This document shows, in pieces, positions 47,726-57,906 of a stretch of DNA of 64,000 nucleotides; positions within the stretch are counted from its first letter, which is position 1; each line of letters starts with the position of its first letter. Location of the stretch: positions 228,501-292,500 of the forward strand of contig NZ_CP042261.1 in assembly GCF_007855645.1 (NCBI RefSeq), read 5' to 3'. A model generated the notes under the pieces. That model made no database searches. It worked only from the letters and a program-made list of their open reading frames with translations, and was not told the DNA's origin. This DNA is from Qingshengfaniella alkalisoli. Lineage in GTDB: Bacteria; Pseudomonadota; Alphaproteobacteria; Rhodobacterales; Rhodobacteraceae. A program made the position numbers and the translations under genes.

Positions 47726-50700
47726 ATGAGCACCTCCCCACGATTCATTCATCTTCGCCTCCACACCGAATATTCTCTTCTCGAAGGGGCGATGCGGATC
47801 AAGAAGCTACCCGATGCGGTTGCTGCCATGGGTATGCCTGCCGTAGCGATCACAGACACCAACAACATGTTTGCGGCGCTGGAGTTTTCGGTAACAGCGA
47901 CGAAAGCCGGGGTTCAGCCCATTGTCGGGTGTCAGGTTGATCTGGCCTACGAGATGCCGCAGCCGGGTGAACGTCCCACCGACCCGGCACCTATCGTTCT
48001 GCTGGCGCAAAACGAGGTGGGGTATCTAAACTTGATGAAGCTGAATTCGGCATTGTACCTGTCGGAGGAATCCCAGCGGGCGCAGGTTACGAATGACCAC
48101 TTGGCAAAACATGCGGAGGGCCTGATTTGCCTGACGGGCGGACCAGACGGTCCTGTCGGCCGACTGCTTCAAGATGGTCAGCGCGGCAAGGCGGAGGCGT
48201 TGCTCGGCTATCTTGCGCGGGTTTATCCCGACCGGCTATATATAGAGTTGCAGCGCCATCCCGGCGAAGCTGGACTGCCTGCGAACGAGGCGGCGACTGA
48301 GCGTGGTCACGTGGAAATGGCTTATGCCATGAACCTGCCGCTGGTCGCCACGAATGACGTCTATTTCCCGAAACCCGACATGTACGAAGCGCACGATGCG
48401 CTGATCTGCATAGCGGACGGGGCCTATGTCGACCAGCAGGACCCACGCCGTCGGCTGACGCCGCAGCACTACCTGAAGACGCCCGAGGAAATGGTCACGC
48501 TGTTCGCCGATCTGCCTGAGGCCGTCGAGAACACCGTGGAGATCGCTCGCCGATGTGCCTTTGCGGCGGAACTGCGCGACCCGATCCTGCCGCGCTTCGC
48601 CGATGACGAGATTGATGAATTGCGTCGTCAAGCGAAGGAAGGGCTCGAGACCCGTCTGGCCGTCATCCCCCATGCAGCGCCTGTAGAGGAATATGAAAAG
48701 CGGTTGGATTTCGAACTCGGGATCATCGAGTCGATGGGTTTCCCGGGTTACTTCCTGATCGTTGCGGACTTCATCAAATGGGCCAAGGATCGCGATATTC
48801 CGGTCGGGCCAGGGCGGGGGTCGGGTGCGGGTTCGCTTGTGGCCTATGCGCTAACGATCACCGACCTTGACCCGCTGCGCTATTCACTGCTGTTCGAGCG
48901 CTTCCTCAACCCCGAACGCGTGTCGATGCCCGACTTCGACATCGACTTCTGTATGGATCGCCGCGAGGAAGTCATCCATTACGTCCAACAGAAATACGGG
49001 CGTGACAAGGTGGGACAGATCATCACCTTCGGTGCGCTGCTGTCGAAAGCGGCGGTGCGCGATGTGGGGCGTGTGTTGCAGATGCCTTACGGGCAGGTGG
49101 ATCGGCTGTCCAAGATGATCCCTGTCGAGGGCGTAAAGCCTGTTTCAATTGAAAAGGCACTGAAAGACGAGCCGCGCCTGCGTGAAGAAGCGCGCCGCGA
49201 GGAAGTGGTGGACCGGCTTCTGACCTATGGCCAGCAGGTTGAGGGGCTTCTGCGCAACGCCTCGACCCACGCTGCCGGTGTCGTGATCGGGGACCGTCCG
49301 CTGGACGAGTTGGTGCCGCTTTACCAAGACCCGCGCTCCGACATGCCTGCGACCCAGTTCAACATGAAATGGGTAGAACAGGCGGGGCTTGTGAAGTTCG
49401 ACTTTCTGGGTCTCAAGACGCTGACCGTCATTCAGAACGCCATCGACCTGATCCACGGCTCGGGGCGAGACCTGCACATGGCCGCCGACGGGTCCGAGAT
49501 CTATGCGCCCTTCGAGGGTGCGGAGAATGATATCGGACAGATACCGCTGGATGATGAAAAGACCTACAAGCTCTACTCGGACGCGAAGACGGTCGCCGTG
49601 TTCCAGGTGGAAAGCTCGGGCATGATGGATGCGCTCCGGCGTATGAAACCGACCTGCATCGAGGATATCGTTGCGCTTGTCGCGCTGTACCGCCCGGGTC
49701 CGATGGAAAACATCCCGACCTATTGCGAGGTGAAGAACGGCCTGAAGGATCGCGCCTCCATCCACCCGTTGATTGACCATATTCTTGAGGAAACGCAGGG
49801 CATTATCGTCTATCAGGAACAGGTGATGCAGATCGCGCAGGTCATGGCGGGCTACAGCCTGGGCGGCGCGGATCTTCTGCGCCGCGCCATGGGCAAGAAG
49901 ATCAAGGAGGCGATGGACGCCGAGCGCCCGAAATTCATCAGTGGCGCGAAGGAAAATGGCGTTGATGACGACAAGGCGCTGGAGGTGTGGAACCTCCTGG
50001 AGAAGTTCGCCAATTACGGCTTCAACAAGTCGCACGCCGCCGCTTATGCGGTGGTCAGCTACCAGACTGCTTGGCTGAAGGCGAACCACCCGGTTGAATT
50101 CATGGCCGGTGTCATGAACTGCGATATCCACCTGACGGACAAGCTGGGCGTCTATGCCGAAGAAATTCGGCGCGGGCTGAAGGTGGGCATCGTGCCGCCT
50201 TGCGTCAACCGGTCCAAGGCCATGTTCAGCGTGGCCGAAGGGCAGGTGGTCTATGCGCTTGGCGCGCTGAAAAACGTGGGTGTCGAGGCAATGCGTCTGA
50301 TAACGGAGGCGCGAGGCGACAAGCCTTTCGTGTCCGTCTTCGACTTCGCCCGCCGCGTGGATCTGAAGCGCATCGGCAAGCGACCGCTGGAGATGCTGGC
50401 GCGAGCCGGAGCGTTTGACGAACTGGACGCAAACCGCCGCCGCGTGTTCAACAGCCTTGATGCGCTGACGGCCTATTCGGCGGCGATCCATGAACAGCGT
50501 GAGTCCAATCAGGTGTCTCTCTTTGGCGAAGCCGGTGATGACTTGCCGGAGCCTCGGCTGATCAATGTCGAAGACTGGTTGCCGACCGAACGCCTGCGCG
50601 AAGAACACACCGCGATAGGCTTCTACCTGTCGGGGCATCCTCTTGACGACTACATGGGGCCGTTGAAGCGCAAGGGCGTCAAAACGCTGGTGGAAGTCGA

Positions 50701-51226
50701 GGACGCTGCGCGATCCGGTCCGCTGGTCGCCAAGCTGGCGGGATCGGTGGCCGGGCGACAGGAACGCAAGTCGGCGCGAGGCAATCGGTTTGCCTTTGTT
50801 CAACTGTCCGACCCGACGGGGTTGTATGAAGTCACCGTGTTTTCGGAGGCGCTGGAAAACAGCCGTGAGCATCTGGAAGCGGGCAGCAATGTCGTCATCA
50901 GCGTCGAGGCGACGGTTGAGAGCGACCAGCTGAAGCTGCTTTGCCGTGGCGTGCAGCCTGTCGATCAGGCGGTGGCGGGCGCAGATGCGATGGGGCTGAA
51001 GGTGTATCTCGACGATGAGGAAGCGATTATTAGCGTGGCAACGCTGCTTGATCGTGTCACGGCAGAGGCCAAGACGCGTGCGCGTGGGCCGGTCAGCCTG
51101 TGCCTGATGCATCCCGATCTGCCCGGGGAGGTGGAGTTGGATCTGCCGCATGGCTACGCAGTAACGCCACAGGTCAAAGGCGCGCTCAAGTCGCTGGGCG
51201 GCGTGGTGATGGTTGAGGAATTCTGA
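47726..51226 (+). CDS. dnaE: DNA polymerase III alpha subunit
   Basis: A 1166-residue replicative polymerase of the DnaE1 type. The PHP domain begins FIHLRLHTEYSLLEGA, with Arg in place of the first His of HxH as in E. coli, so the PHP site is probably not a nuclease. The polymerase core has GPGRGSGAGSLVAYAL, the catalytic Asp pair in MPDFDIDFC, and NYGFNKSHAAAYA; the C-terminal part has the helix-hairpin-helix and OB fold (about residues 950-1080). ATG 47726-47728 starts MSTSPRFIHLRLH. It is a single gene with a divergent importer ATPase 277 bases upstream. Confidence 0.98.
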   Translation: MSTSPRFIHLRLHTEYSLLEGAMRIKKLPDAVAAMGMPAVAITDTNNMFAALEFSVTATKAGVQPIVGCQVDLAYEMPQPGERPTDPAPIVLLAQNEVGYLNLMKLNSALYLSEESQRAQVTNDHLAKHAEGLICLTGGPDGPVGRLLQDGQRGKAEALLGYLARVYPDRLYIELQRHPGEAGLPANEAATERGHVEMAYAMNLPLVATNDVYFPKPDMYEAHDALICIADGAYVDQQDPRRRLTPQHYLKTPEEMVTLFADLPEAVENTVEIARRCAFAAELRDPILPRFADDEIDELRRQAKEGLETRLAVIPHAAPVEEYEKRLDFELGIIESMGFPGYFLIVADFIKWAKDRDIPVGPGRGSGAGSLVAYALTITDLDPLRYSLLFERFLNPERVSMPDFDIDFCMDRREEVIHYVQQKYGRDKVGQIITFGALLSKAAVRDVGRVLQMPYGQVDRLSKMIPVEGVKPVSIEKALKDEPRLREEARREEVVDRLLTYGQQVEGLLRNASTHAAGVVIGDRPLDELVPLYQDPRSDMPATQFNMKWVEQAGLVKFDFLGLKTLTVIQNAIDLIHGSGRDLHMAADGSEIYAPFEGAENDIGQIPLDDEKTYKLYSDAKTVAVFQVESSGMMDALRRMKPTCIEDIVALVALYRPGPMENIPTYCEVKNGLKDRASIHPLIDHILEETQGIIVYQEQVMQIAQVMAGYSLGGADLLRRAMGKKIKEAMDAERPKFISGAKENGVDDDKALEVWNLLEKFANYGFNKSHAAAYAVVSYQTAWLKANHPVEFMAGVMNCDIHLTDKLGVYAEEIRRGLKVGIVPPCVNRSKAMFSVAEGQVVYALGALKNVGVEAMRLITEARGDKPFVSVFDFARRVDLKRIGKRPLEMLARAGAFDELDANRRRVFNSLDALTAYSAAIHEQRESNQVSLFGEAGDDLPEPRLINVEDWLPTERLREEHTAIGFYLSGHPLDDYMGPLKRKGVKTLVEVEDAARSGPLVAKLAGSVAGRQERKSARGNRFAFVQLSDPTGLYEVTVFSEALENSREHLEAGSNVVISVEATVESDQLKLLCRGVQPVDQAVAGADAMGLKVYLDDEEAIISVATLLDRVTAEAKTRARGPVSLCLMHPDLPGEVELDLPHGYAVTPQVKGALKSLGGVVMVEEF

Positions 51227-51308
51227 CCGCCGAACAGGACGATTATCGCCTTCTCCTGCGGAGTAAGTGTCGCTACGTTGGCGTTGCGTCAATGAAGGAG
51301 CGCTAGAC

Positions 51309-52052
51309 ATGACCGCAGGACGTATTCGCATCGGCATCGGCGGCTGGACTTTCAAACCGTGGCGAGGCTCGTTCTACCCCGACGACCTGCCCCAGCGGCG
51401 CGAATTGGAATATGCTTCGGGGCATCTTGGCACGATTGAGATCAACGGCACCTATTACGGATCGCAGAAGCCAGAAACCTTCAAGAAATGGCATGACGAG
51501 ACGCCGGATGATTTCGTCTTCTCGGTCAAGGGTCCGCGCTTTGCGACAAACCGGAAGGCGCTCGCTGACGGGCGAGACTCGGTCGAACGTTTTCTGACGA
51601 GCGGTGTGACGGAGCTTGGCAGGAAGCTTGGGCCGATCCTGTGGCAATTCATGGCGACCAAGAAGTTTGACCCGGAGGATTTCGAGGGGTTTCTGGATCT
51701 GTTGCCGGAGAAACAAGATGACCTGAGTTTACGGCATGTCGTCGAAGTGCGGCATGACAGTTTTTGTTGCGACGAGTTCGTGGCGCTTGCCCGGAAGCAT
51801 GGCGTTGCAGTGGCCTCGGCCTTCGACAGCCCTCACCCGAAGATCGAAGATGTCACGGCGGACTTCGCTTACCTCCGGATCATGGGCACCAAGGAGAACG
51901 AGCCGTTGGGCTATCCGGCGGATGCGCTTGGCGGCTGGGCCGACAAGCTGCGCGAATTGGCAGAAGGTCGTGACGTATTCGCCTACATCATCGGTGGGTA
52001 CAAGGATGTGAACCCGCAGACCGCGATGGCGTTGATCGAACGTGTTTCTTAG
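51309..52052 (+). CDS. DUF72 family protein (YecE-like)
   Basis: A 247-residue TIM-barrel-like protein. IGIGGWTFKPWRGSFYP, the TIEINGTYYGSQKPETFKKW block (E-x-N-x-x-Y) and FSVKGPRFATNRK are the DUF72 signatures. The function is unknown; the family has been linked to FeS and DNA metabolism only loosely. ATG 51309-51311 follows AAGGAG; the frame before it is non-coding. It is 82 bases after dnaE. Confidence 0.92.
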   Translation: MTAGRIRIGIGGWTFKPWRGSFYPDDLPQRRELEYASGHLGTIEINGTYYGSQKPETFKKWHDETPDDFVFSVKGPRFATNRKALADGRDSVERFLTSGVTELGRKLGPILWQFMATKKFDPEDFEGFLDLLPEKQDDLSLRHVVEVRHDSFCCDEFVALARKHGVAVASAFDSPHPKIEDVTADFAYLRIMGTKENEPLGYPADALGGWADKLRELAEGRDVFAYIIGGYKDVNPQTAMALIERVS

Positions 52053-52134
52053 TTTTGTGGACACCGCGGTGCGCGAAGGTGGAAACAATTTCCTGAAGGT
52101 TTCTAAGTGCGAAAGACAGCAAAGTTGAACCGGA

Positions 52135-53151
52135 ATGGCTGAACGGCTCATCATTGTCAGTGCGCCGCACAAATTTCGCGATTCGATCGTCGATTTGCAT
52201 GATCACGAGGGCGTGGTCGAGTGTCACACCTACCGCACCGATGAAGACGAACACGACGCGGTACACCTGCTTGTCAGCGCGGATATGCGACAGGAACTTC
52301 TCGACAAGCTGCAGGATATCTTGTCGGGCAATGAAGACTGGCGCCTGATCATTATGCCGGTCGAAGCCAGCGTGCCTCGCCCGGAAGAGGAAGATGCCGG
52401 CGACAAGGAAGAAGAGAACGAGGAAAAGCGCAAGCAGGCCAAGGCAGTCGAGAGCCGCGAAGAGCTTTACGAGAAGGTTTCCAAGAACGCCGAGTTGAGC
52501 GAGATCTACCTGCTGTTCGTCGGCTTGTCGGCGGTCGTCGCCGCCATTGGCCTGATCGAGAACAACGTGGCCGTCATCGTCGGTGCGATGGTCATCGCGC
52601 CGCTGCTGGGCCCGAACCTTGCCTTCTGTCTTGGGGTAGCGCTTGGTGACCGGGAATTGATGTTCAAGGCAATCTTGACAACGGCGGCCGGGATCGGACT
52701 GGTCGTCGTGCTGGGTGGCGTTATCGGGTACTTCTGGCCGATCGACTTCGACAGCGAAGAATTGATGTCTCGGACCGAGGTAGGGCTGGATTCCATGGCC
52801 TTGGCGCTGGCCTCCGGTGCGGCGGCGGCGCTTTCCATGACGACTGGGGTGAGTTCCGCCCTGGTTGGCGTGATGGTTGCGGTCGCACTGATGCCGCCTG
52901 CTGTGGCCATCGGGCTGTTTCTGGGGGCGGACAGGGCGCAGGATGCGCTGGGTGCACTGCTGTTGTTAAGCGTGAACGTCGTGTGCCTGAACCTTGCCGC
53001 GCAGTTGTCATTCGTGGCGCGCGGTATTACGCCACGCACCTGGATGGAGCGCAAGAACGCCCGCCGGGCCGTCTTCGTCAATGTAATCATCTGGATCGCA
53101 CTGACAGTGTTGCTGGCGGTATTGCTGCTGATCCGGAAGCAGACGGGTTGA
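52135..53151 (+). CDS. TIGR00341/DUF389 membrane protein
   Basis: A 338-residue protein with an N-terminal soluble domain (about residues 1-110, ending in a very acidic/Lys-rich stretch) and about six membrane helices. LSAVVAAIGLIENNVAVIVGAMVIAPLLGPN is the DUF389 signature region. The role is unknown; some homologues are thought to be small-ion or stress-related channels, which I treat as unproven. It starts with ATG 52135-52137, 82 bases after the DUF72 gene. Confidence 0.9.
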   Translation: MAERLIIVSAPHKFRDSIVDLHDHEGVVECHTYRTDEDEHDAVHLLVSADMRQELLDKLQDILSGNEDWRLIIMPVEASVPRPEEEDAGDKEEENEEKRKQAKAVESREELYEKVSKNAELSEIYLLFVGLSAVVAAIGLIENNVAVIVGAMVIAPLLGPNLAFCLGVALGDRELMFKAILTTAAGIGLVVVLGGVIGYFWPIDFDSEELMSRTEVGLDSMALALASGAAAALSMTTGVSSALVGVMVAVALMPPAVAIGLFLGADRAQDALGALLLLSVNVVCLNLAAQLSFVARGITPRTWMERKNARRAVFVNVIIWIALTVLLAVLLLIRKQTG

Positions 53152-53158
53152 ACGGCGC

Positions 53159-53186
53159 TTGACTCCCTGCCCATCAAGCGTATAAG
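53159..53186 (+). promoter_or_regulatory. Sigma-70-type promoter of rpsD
   Basis: TTGACT (53159-53164) and TATAAG (53181-53186) are 16 bases apart, close to the housekeeping consensus. They start right after the DUF389 stop and leave a leader of about 115 bases before the rpsD GTG. Confidence 0.6.
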
Positions 53187-53192
53187 CGCCGC

Positions 53193-53310
53193 TTCCATTG
53201 GTGTTGGTGGCCCCCGCAAGGGGATGCCTGTCGGCCAATCCTTACGGGGTGCGGACGAGGACAACGCCCTTCAACGGCCCGACGGGCCAAACCTGCGAAG
53301 GAGATCAGCC
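53193..53310 (+). promoter_or_regulatory. Leader region of rpsD
   Basis: About 115 GC-rich bases between the predicted transcription start and rpsD. It contains small hairpins (GGCCC, GAC, GGGCC at about 53274-53286; CCCC, GCAA, GGGG at about 53211-53222, the latter with a tetraloop-like GCAA). Ribosomal protein S4 represses its own synthesis in several bacteria through leader RNA; whether this leader does so is inference. Confidence 0.35.
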
Positions 53311-53931
53311 GTGACGAAACGCACGTCTGCCAAGTACAAAATTGACCGCCGCATGGGCGAAAACATCTGGGGTCGTCCGAAGTCCCCGGTCAACCGTCGT
53401 GAATATGGCCCTGGCCAGCACGGTCAGCGCCGCAAGGGTAAGCTGTCCGACTTCGGTATCCAGCTGCGCGCCAAGCAGAAGCTGAAAGGCCATTACGGCG
53501 ACCTGACCGAAAAGCAGTTCCGCCGCATCTTCGCTGAAGCCGAGCGCGTAAAAGGCGACACCGGTGAAAACCTCATCGGCCTGCTGGAGCGTCGTCTGGA
53601 CGCTGTTGTCTACCGCGCCAAGTTCGTTCCGACCGTGTTTGCTGCACGTCAGTTCGTGAACCACGGCCATGTCAAAGTGAATGGCAAGCGCGTCAACATC
53701 CCGTCCTACCGCGTTAAGGAAGGCGACGTGATCGAAGTGCGCGACAAGTCCAAGCAACTGGCTGTCGTTCTGGAAGCCACGCAACTGGCCGAGCGCGATG
53801 TTCCTGACTACATCGAGGCTGACCATTCGAAGATGACCGCCACCTTCGTCCGCACCCCGGGCCTGGGCGACGTGCCGTATGCGGTTCAGATGGAACCGAA
53901 CCTCGTCATCGAATACTACGCCCAGAACTGA
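53311..53931 (+). CDS. rpsD: 30S ribosomal protein S4
   Basis: A 206-residue primary rRNA-binding protein. The start is GTG 53311-53313 with AAGGAG 9 bases upstream; the protein begins [21 protein letters not shown] and has the S4 domain ([36 protein letters not shown], shown here only as a region, residues about 93-128). No zinc Cys motif is seen, as is typical for this group. The gene stands alone rather than in the alpha operon. A strong terminator follows. Confidence 0.98.
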   Translation: MTKRTSAKYKIDRRMGENIWGRPKSPVNRREYGPGQHGQRRKGKLSDFGIQLRAKQKLKGHYGDLTEKQFRRIFAEAERVKGDTGENLIGLLERRLDAVVYRAKFVPTVFAARQFVNHGHVKVNGKRVNIPSYRVKEGDVIEVRDKSKQLAVVLEATQLAERDVPDYIEADHSKMTATFVRTPGLGDVPYAVQMEPNLVIEYYAQN

Positions 53932-53960
53932 TCCAGACCGGATCACCGAAATTCGAAGGG

Positions 53961-53991
53961 GCCGCGACGGGGAAACCGCCGCGGCTTTTTT
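53961..53991 (+). terminator. Rho-independent terminator of rpsD
   Basis: GCCGCG (53961-53966) pairs with CGCGGC (53980-53985), with an inner CGG/CCG stem and a GGAAA loop, followed by TTTTTT (53986-53991). It lies 30 bases after the rpsD stop. Confidence 0.9.
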
Positions 53992-54056
53992 CATGTTTAT
54001 TGCGCTGGATTTGGCGAGGTGCGCCCGCTAAACCCGCTGCGAGCAGGGAGACAGGA

Positions 54057-55142
54057 ATGAGCCAGATAACGCCGCAACCGGGCATCATGGACATCGCGCT
54101 CTACGAGGGCGGTGCGTCAAAAGTCGAAGGGGTGGCGAACGTCGTCAAACTATCTTCGAACGAGAACCCGCTGGGGCCGTCGCCCAAGGCGATCGCGGCT
54201 GCGCAGGCGGCGATGGCACGGATGAACCGCTACCCGTCGTCCGATCACGCCGAGTTACGAGCGGCGATTGCCGAGGTGCATGGGCTGGACGCCAGCAGGA
54301 TCATCTGCGGTGCGGGATCAGACGAAGTGCTGTGCTTCCTGTGTCAGGGTTTTGCGGGGCCGGGTGACGAGGTGGTTTACACCGAGCACGGCTTCGGGAT
54401 GTACCGCATCTACGCGCTCGGCTCGGGCGCGACGCCCGTGGTGGCGCCTGAACGGGATCGGGTTGTCGATGTCGACGCGATCCTTGCCGCCTGTACGGAA
54501 AAGACACGCCTCGTTTTCATCGCCAACCCGGCCAACCCTACAGGCACCATGGTCGATCGGGCTGATCTCGTCCGACTCGCCGAGGGTATCCCCGGCCGGG
54601 CGATACTGGTGCTCGACGGGGCGTACGCGGAGTTCGCCGATGGCTATGACGGTGGCGCCGCCCTGGTAGAGGCGCGGGATAATGTCGTCATGACCCGGAC
54701 GTTCTCCAAGCTCTATGGTCTTGGTGGGCTGCGTATCGGCTGGGGCTATGGGCCGAAGCCGGTGATCGACGTGCTCAACCGTCTGCGTGGACCGTTCAAC
54801 CTGTCGGACGTGCAGCTTCGGGCGGCTGAAGCGGCGGTACGCGATCGTGACTACGCAACCTCATGCCAAAAGGAAAATGCACGTCTGCGTAACTGGCTGG
54901 CGGCAGAGCTGGGCAAGCTCGGTGTGCCATCTGACCAGTCCTACGCGAATTTCATCCTCGCGCGGTTTGCCGACTCGGATGAAGTCGATGCCTGCGATGC
55001 TTTCCTGAAGTCCCAAGGTCTGATCGTGCGCAAGGTCGCTGGTTACGGCCTATCCGATTGCCTGCGCATCACGGTTGGCGACGAGGATAGCTGTCGCCGA
55101 GTCGTCGACGCGATCCGAGCATTCAAGGAGCAATCCGAATGA
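54057..55142 (+). CDS. hisC: Histidinol-phosphate aminotransferase family (HisC-like, possibly aromatic)
   Basis: A 361-residue fold-type I PLP enzyme. The PLP-Lys is in [32 protein letters not shown] at the N terminus and NPANPTGTM are family marks. HisC makes histidinol phosphate, but many of these enzymes also transaminate aromatic 2-oxo acids. The stop overlaps the ATG of the prephenate/arogenate dehydrogenase (ATGA), which suggests that this copy works in tyrosine or phenylalanine synthesis. ATG 54057-54059 follows GGGAGACAGG. Confidence 0.92.
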   Translation: MSQITPQPGIMDIALYEGGASKVEGVANVVKLSSNENPLGPSPKAIAAAQAAMARMNRYPSSDHAELRAAIAEVHGLDASRIICGAGSDEVLCFLCQGFAGPGDEVVYTEHGFGMYRIYALGSGATPVVAPERDRVVDVDAILAACTEKTRLVFIANPANPTGTMVDRADLVRLAEGIPGRAILVLDGAYAEFADGYDGGAALVEARDNVVMTRTFSKLYGLGGLRIGWGYGPKPVIDVLNRLRGPFNLSDVQLRAAEAAVRDRDYATSCQKENARLRNWLAAELGKLGVPSDQSYANFILARFADSDEVDACDAFLKSQGLIVRKVAGYGLSDCLRITVGDEDSCRRVVDAIRAFKEQSE

Positions 55143-56062
55143 GCGTGATCTATGACCGTGTCGCGCTGATCGGGTTGGGGCTGATTGCGTCGTCTATGGC
55201 GCTTGCCATGAAGCGCGGGGGGCTTGCCGGTGAAATCGTCGGAACCGCGCGCTCCAAGGAAACACGCAATGCTGCATTGGAAATAGGTTTCTGCGACCGT
55301 GTGACCGAGACTGCGCGCGAAGCAGTCAAGGGCGCGGACCTGGTTGTGCTGTGCGTTCCCGTTGGTGCGATGGGCGTTGTGGCAAAAGAAATCGGCCCGC
55401 ATCTGAAGGCTGGTGCGACGGTGTCCGATGTGGGTTCCGTCAAGGCGGCGGTCATTGAAGCGGTCGCCCCGCATTTGCCGGACGATGTGCACTTCGTGCC
55501 GGGCCATCCCTTGGCAGGCACGGAGCATTCGGGTCCGCATTCCGGGTTTGCGGAATTGTTCGACAATCGCTGGTGTCTCCTGGTCCCCGTCCCCGGCAGT
55601 AAGCCTGACGCCGTGGCGAAACTGCGCGCGCTGTGGGAAGGCATCGGTGCACATGTCGACGAGATGGACCCCGAGCATCATGATCTGGTTCTCGCTGTCA
55701 CAAGCCACACGCCTCATCTGATCGCCTACACTATGGTCGGTGTCGCCGATGACCTGCGGCGTGTGACGGATGGTGAAGTGATCAAGTATTCGGCTGCGGG
55801 TTTCAGGGACTTCACGCGAATCGCGGCCTCTGATCCCACGATGTGGCGCGATGTGTTTCTGACCAACAAAGACGCGACGCTTGAAATCCTCGGCCGTTTC
55901 ACCGAAGAATTGTTCGCATTACAACGGGCGATCCGGACAGGTGACGGTGACCACCTGCACGATTACTTTACCAGAACACGCGCGATCCGACGCGGGATTA
56001 TTGAAGCCGGACAGGACACGGCCGCGCCGGACTTCGGACGCGGCGGAGGGACCAGGAAATGA
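55139..56062 (+). CDS. tyrC: Prephenate/arogenate dehydrogenase
   Basis: A 307-residue NAD(P)-dependent enzyme with Rossmann motif [14 protein letters not shown] (residues about 9-22) and the prephenate-binding [11 protein letters not shown]. It oxidatively decarboxylates prephenate or arogenate in tyrosine synthesis. The family in alphaproteobacteria is often cyclohexadienyl dehydrogenase with both activities. It overlaps hisC by 4 bases and the extensin-family gene by 4 bases (ATGA in both cases). Confidence 0.92.
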   Translation: MSVIYDRVALIGLGLIASSMALAMKRGGLAGEIVGTARSKETRNAALEIGFCDRVTETAREAVKGADLVVLCVPVGAMGVVAKEIGPHLKAGATVSDVGSVKAAVIEAVAPHLPDDVHFVPGHPLAGTEHSGPHSGFAELFDNRWCLLVPVPGSKPDAVAKLRALWEGIGAHVDEMDPEHHDLVLAVTSHTPHLIAYTMVGVADDLRRVTDGEVIKYSAAGFRDFTRIAASDPTMWRDVFLTNKDATLEILGRFTEELFALQRAIRTGDGDHLHDYFTRTRAIRRGIIEAGQDTAAPDFGRGGGTRK

Positions 56063-56844
56063 AACGAGCAGCGGCAGCCTTGGCGTGTATACTATCCATT
56101 TCCGCCCAGACCGCCGCTGCCGTTCCGCCCGAAATCTCGACGCGGCCCGACCGACGGCCTGCCGAGTTCGACCAAGGACAGTTGGAGTTACCGCGCCCTT
56201 CGGGGGCTTTGTTTATCTCTCCGCGACCGACATCCAGACCCGAGAACCTGAAACGCGCAGCGACCGTACGCGCTGCAGGGTTTGTGCCCGCACCTTTGCC
56301 TACTCCCACGGCGCCAAAGCGTGGTGCCCTTTGCGGTGATCCGCGTCTCAGCGGTGCACCCGCCGCGCCGATCCCTGCGAAAATGGCGGGATGCGGGTTG
56401 GATAGCGGGGTGCAGATAACTGCTGTTGACGGGATTCCGCTGTCACAAGTGGCGAAGATTGACTGTGTTACAGCGGTTGCGCTTGCCAATTGGGTGCAGG
56501 GCGGGCTGAAACCGATTGTGGGGCGCACCGGCGGGGGTGTCGCCCAGATCAAGGTTGCCGCTCATTACGTCTGCCGTCCGCGCAACAATCAAAGCGGCGC
56601 GAGGGTGTCGGAGCATGGCCGGGGTCGCGCGATTGACATCACGGGCTTTATGTTGCGCAACGGTGCGCAGATGAACGTGTTGACGGGCTGGAATGACCGA
56701 TCACAGGGCAAATATCTGAAACAGATGCATTCCTCGGCTTGCGGTGTGTTCGGCACTGTTCTTGGCCCCAATGCCAACGCCGCACATCGCGATCATTTTC
56801 ATTTCGACACGGCCCGCTATCGTAGTGGATCGTATTGCCGTTAA
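56059..56844 (+). CDS. Extensin family protein (Extensin-like_C domain)
   Basis: A 261-residue exported protein. A Sec signal peptide (to about residue 21, cut near AAA-VPP) is followed by a Pro/Arg-rich spacer and a C-terminal domain (about 100-261) with conserved Cys residues and HGRGRAIDITGFML and HRDHFHFDTARY, the last a zinc-peptidase-like HxDHxH pattern shared with the D-Ala-D-Ala carboxypeptidase/MepA fold. A periplasmic peptidoglycan hydrolase role is plausible but unproven. It converges with the DUF2125 gene, overlapping by 4 bases. Confidence 0.88.
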   Translation: MKRAAAALACILSISAQTAAAVPPEISTRPDRRPAEFDQGQLELPRPSGALFISPRPTSRPENLKRAATVRAAGFVPAPLPTPTAPKRGALCGDPRLSGAPAAPIPAKMAGCGLDSGVQITAVDGIPLSQVAKIDCVTAVALANWVQGGLKPIVGRTGGGVAQIKVAAHYVCRPRNNQSGARVSEHGRGRAIDITGFMLRNGAQMNVLTGWNDRSQGKYLKQMHSSACGVFGTVLGPNANAAHRDHFHFDTARYRSGSYCR

Positions 56845-57842
56845 CGCAGGACGATCAGCGGGGCAGGCCCGAGTGGGATCAGGCCGCCCAATGTTGTGCG
56901 ACCGTCTTTGAACTCCAGCGGGATATCGATGGTATCAGGATTTCCCTTCATCCGCGCCAGTGTCGCCAGCCCGCGTTCCAGGATGTCGCCAACGCCGTTT
57001 GGAATGACGCCGGAGGTCTTGGCGATTTCCAGAATCTCGCGCCAATTGGTCGCCTGAACCGACAACTGGCCTTCGGGAATTCCGTCGGCGATGTCGACAG
57101 TGCCCGCGAGCCTTAGTTCCAGATCATCCCATTTTACCTGAGCCAGTGACAGATCGATATGAGTGGGTTGCGGGCGGGCATCTTCCAATGCACTTAGATC
57201 CCATGGGCCATTGAAGGCGGCGGTAGCCTCCACGGTCATCAGATTTGCCTTGCTGCGCGTCAGGCCGTGTTTCTCAAGCTGTTCGATCAACCAGTTGGGC
57301 AGTTGCAGACCCGAGGCCCTGAATGCGATGTCATAGGTGTTCGTATCGCTTTCGGTTTGGCGGACGGCCAACTGCCCCTGATCCAGCGCGGCTTTCCAGT
57401 CGAGGCTCGACATCAGGCCGAGGCTTTCGAATTCTATGGTCGTCCGGTTCAGGCGCAGGTTGCTTGCACGATCGAAGACGACTGACCCCCGCATATTGGC
57501 GCTGGTCACGTCTATCCTTTCCAACGGGGTCGCGATGGTTTGCTGGTCGGGCCAGACGGCGATGATGTGATGCGGATTGTAGCTGAGCGCAAGTATCTGG
57601 AAGAACGGTGCTTCCCACGCCAGCCCGGTTTCCGGGTCCGCCAATTCGATGTCGGAAATCGTGGTGTCGAAACGGTTGGGGAAGCCCGTGGTAGACACGT
57701 CCGATGTGTTGACCATCCAGCCTTCTTCCGCGCGATCCTGCAACCAGCCAGAGATGCCGCGCTCTACCGCGCTGGAGCCGACAAACCAGTAAATGCTCCA
57801 TGCGGCGGCGATAGCCACGATAATTGCCAGGATGACCTTCAT
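56841..57842 (-). CDS. DUF2125 family membrane-anchored protein (short paralogue)
   Basis: A 333-residue protein with one N-terminal membrane helix (residues about 3-21), then a beta-rich body. The TTGFPNRFDTTISDIELADP segment and the LSYNPHHIIAVWPDQQ block are the DUF2125 signatures, clearer here than in the 488-residue paralogue at 2594-4060. The anchor is likely uncleaved. Function unknown; the domain resembles AsmA-like outer-membrane assembly proteins in its repetitive beta structure, which is my inference. Confidence 0.9.
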   Translation of the reverse strand: MKVILAIIVAIAAAWSIYWFVGSSAVERGISGWLQDRAEEGWMVNTSDVSTTGFPNRFDTTISDIELADPETGLAWEAPFFQILALSYNPHHIIAVWPDQQTIATPLERIDVTSANMRGSVVFDRASNLRLNRTTIEFESLGLMSSLDWKAALDQGQLAVRQTESDTNTYDIAFRASGLQLPNWLIEQLEKHGLTRSKANLMTVEATAAFNGPWDLSALEDARPQPTHIDLSLAQVKWDDLELRLAGTVDIADGIPEGQLSVQATNWREILEIAKTSGVIPNGVGDILERGLATLARMKGNPDTIDIPLEFKDGRTTLGGLIPLGPAPLIVLR

Positions 57843-57906
57843 TCTGACCCCTTTCCACCAGAGTTGGCTTCGTGTTTACAAAGGCCTGAAGGAAAGGACC
57901 AGTCTC

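Noticed and set aside
49145-51355. Long minus-strand open frame of 736 codons opposite dnaE
   Set aside because: It lies fully inside dnaE, has no recognisable domain and a His/Arg/Gln-rich composition expected of the antisense frame of GC-rich coding DNA.
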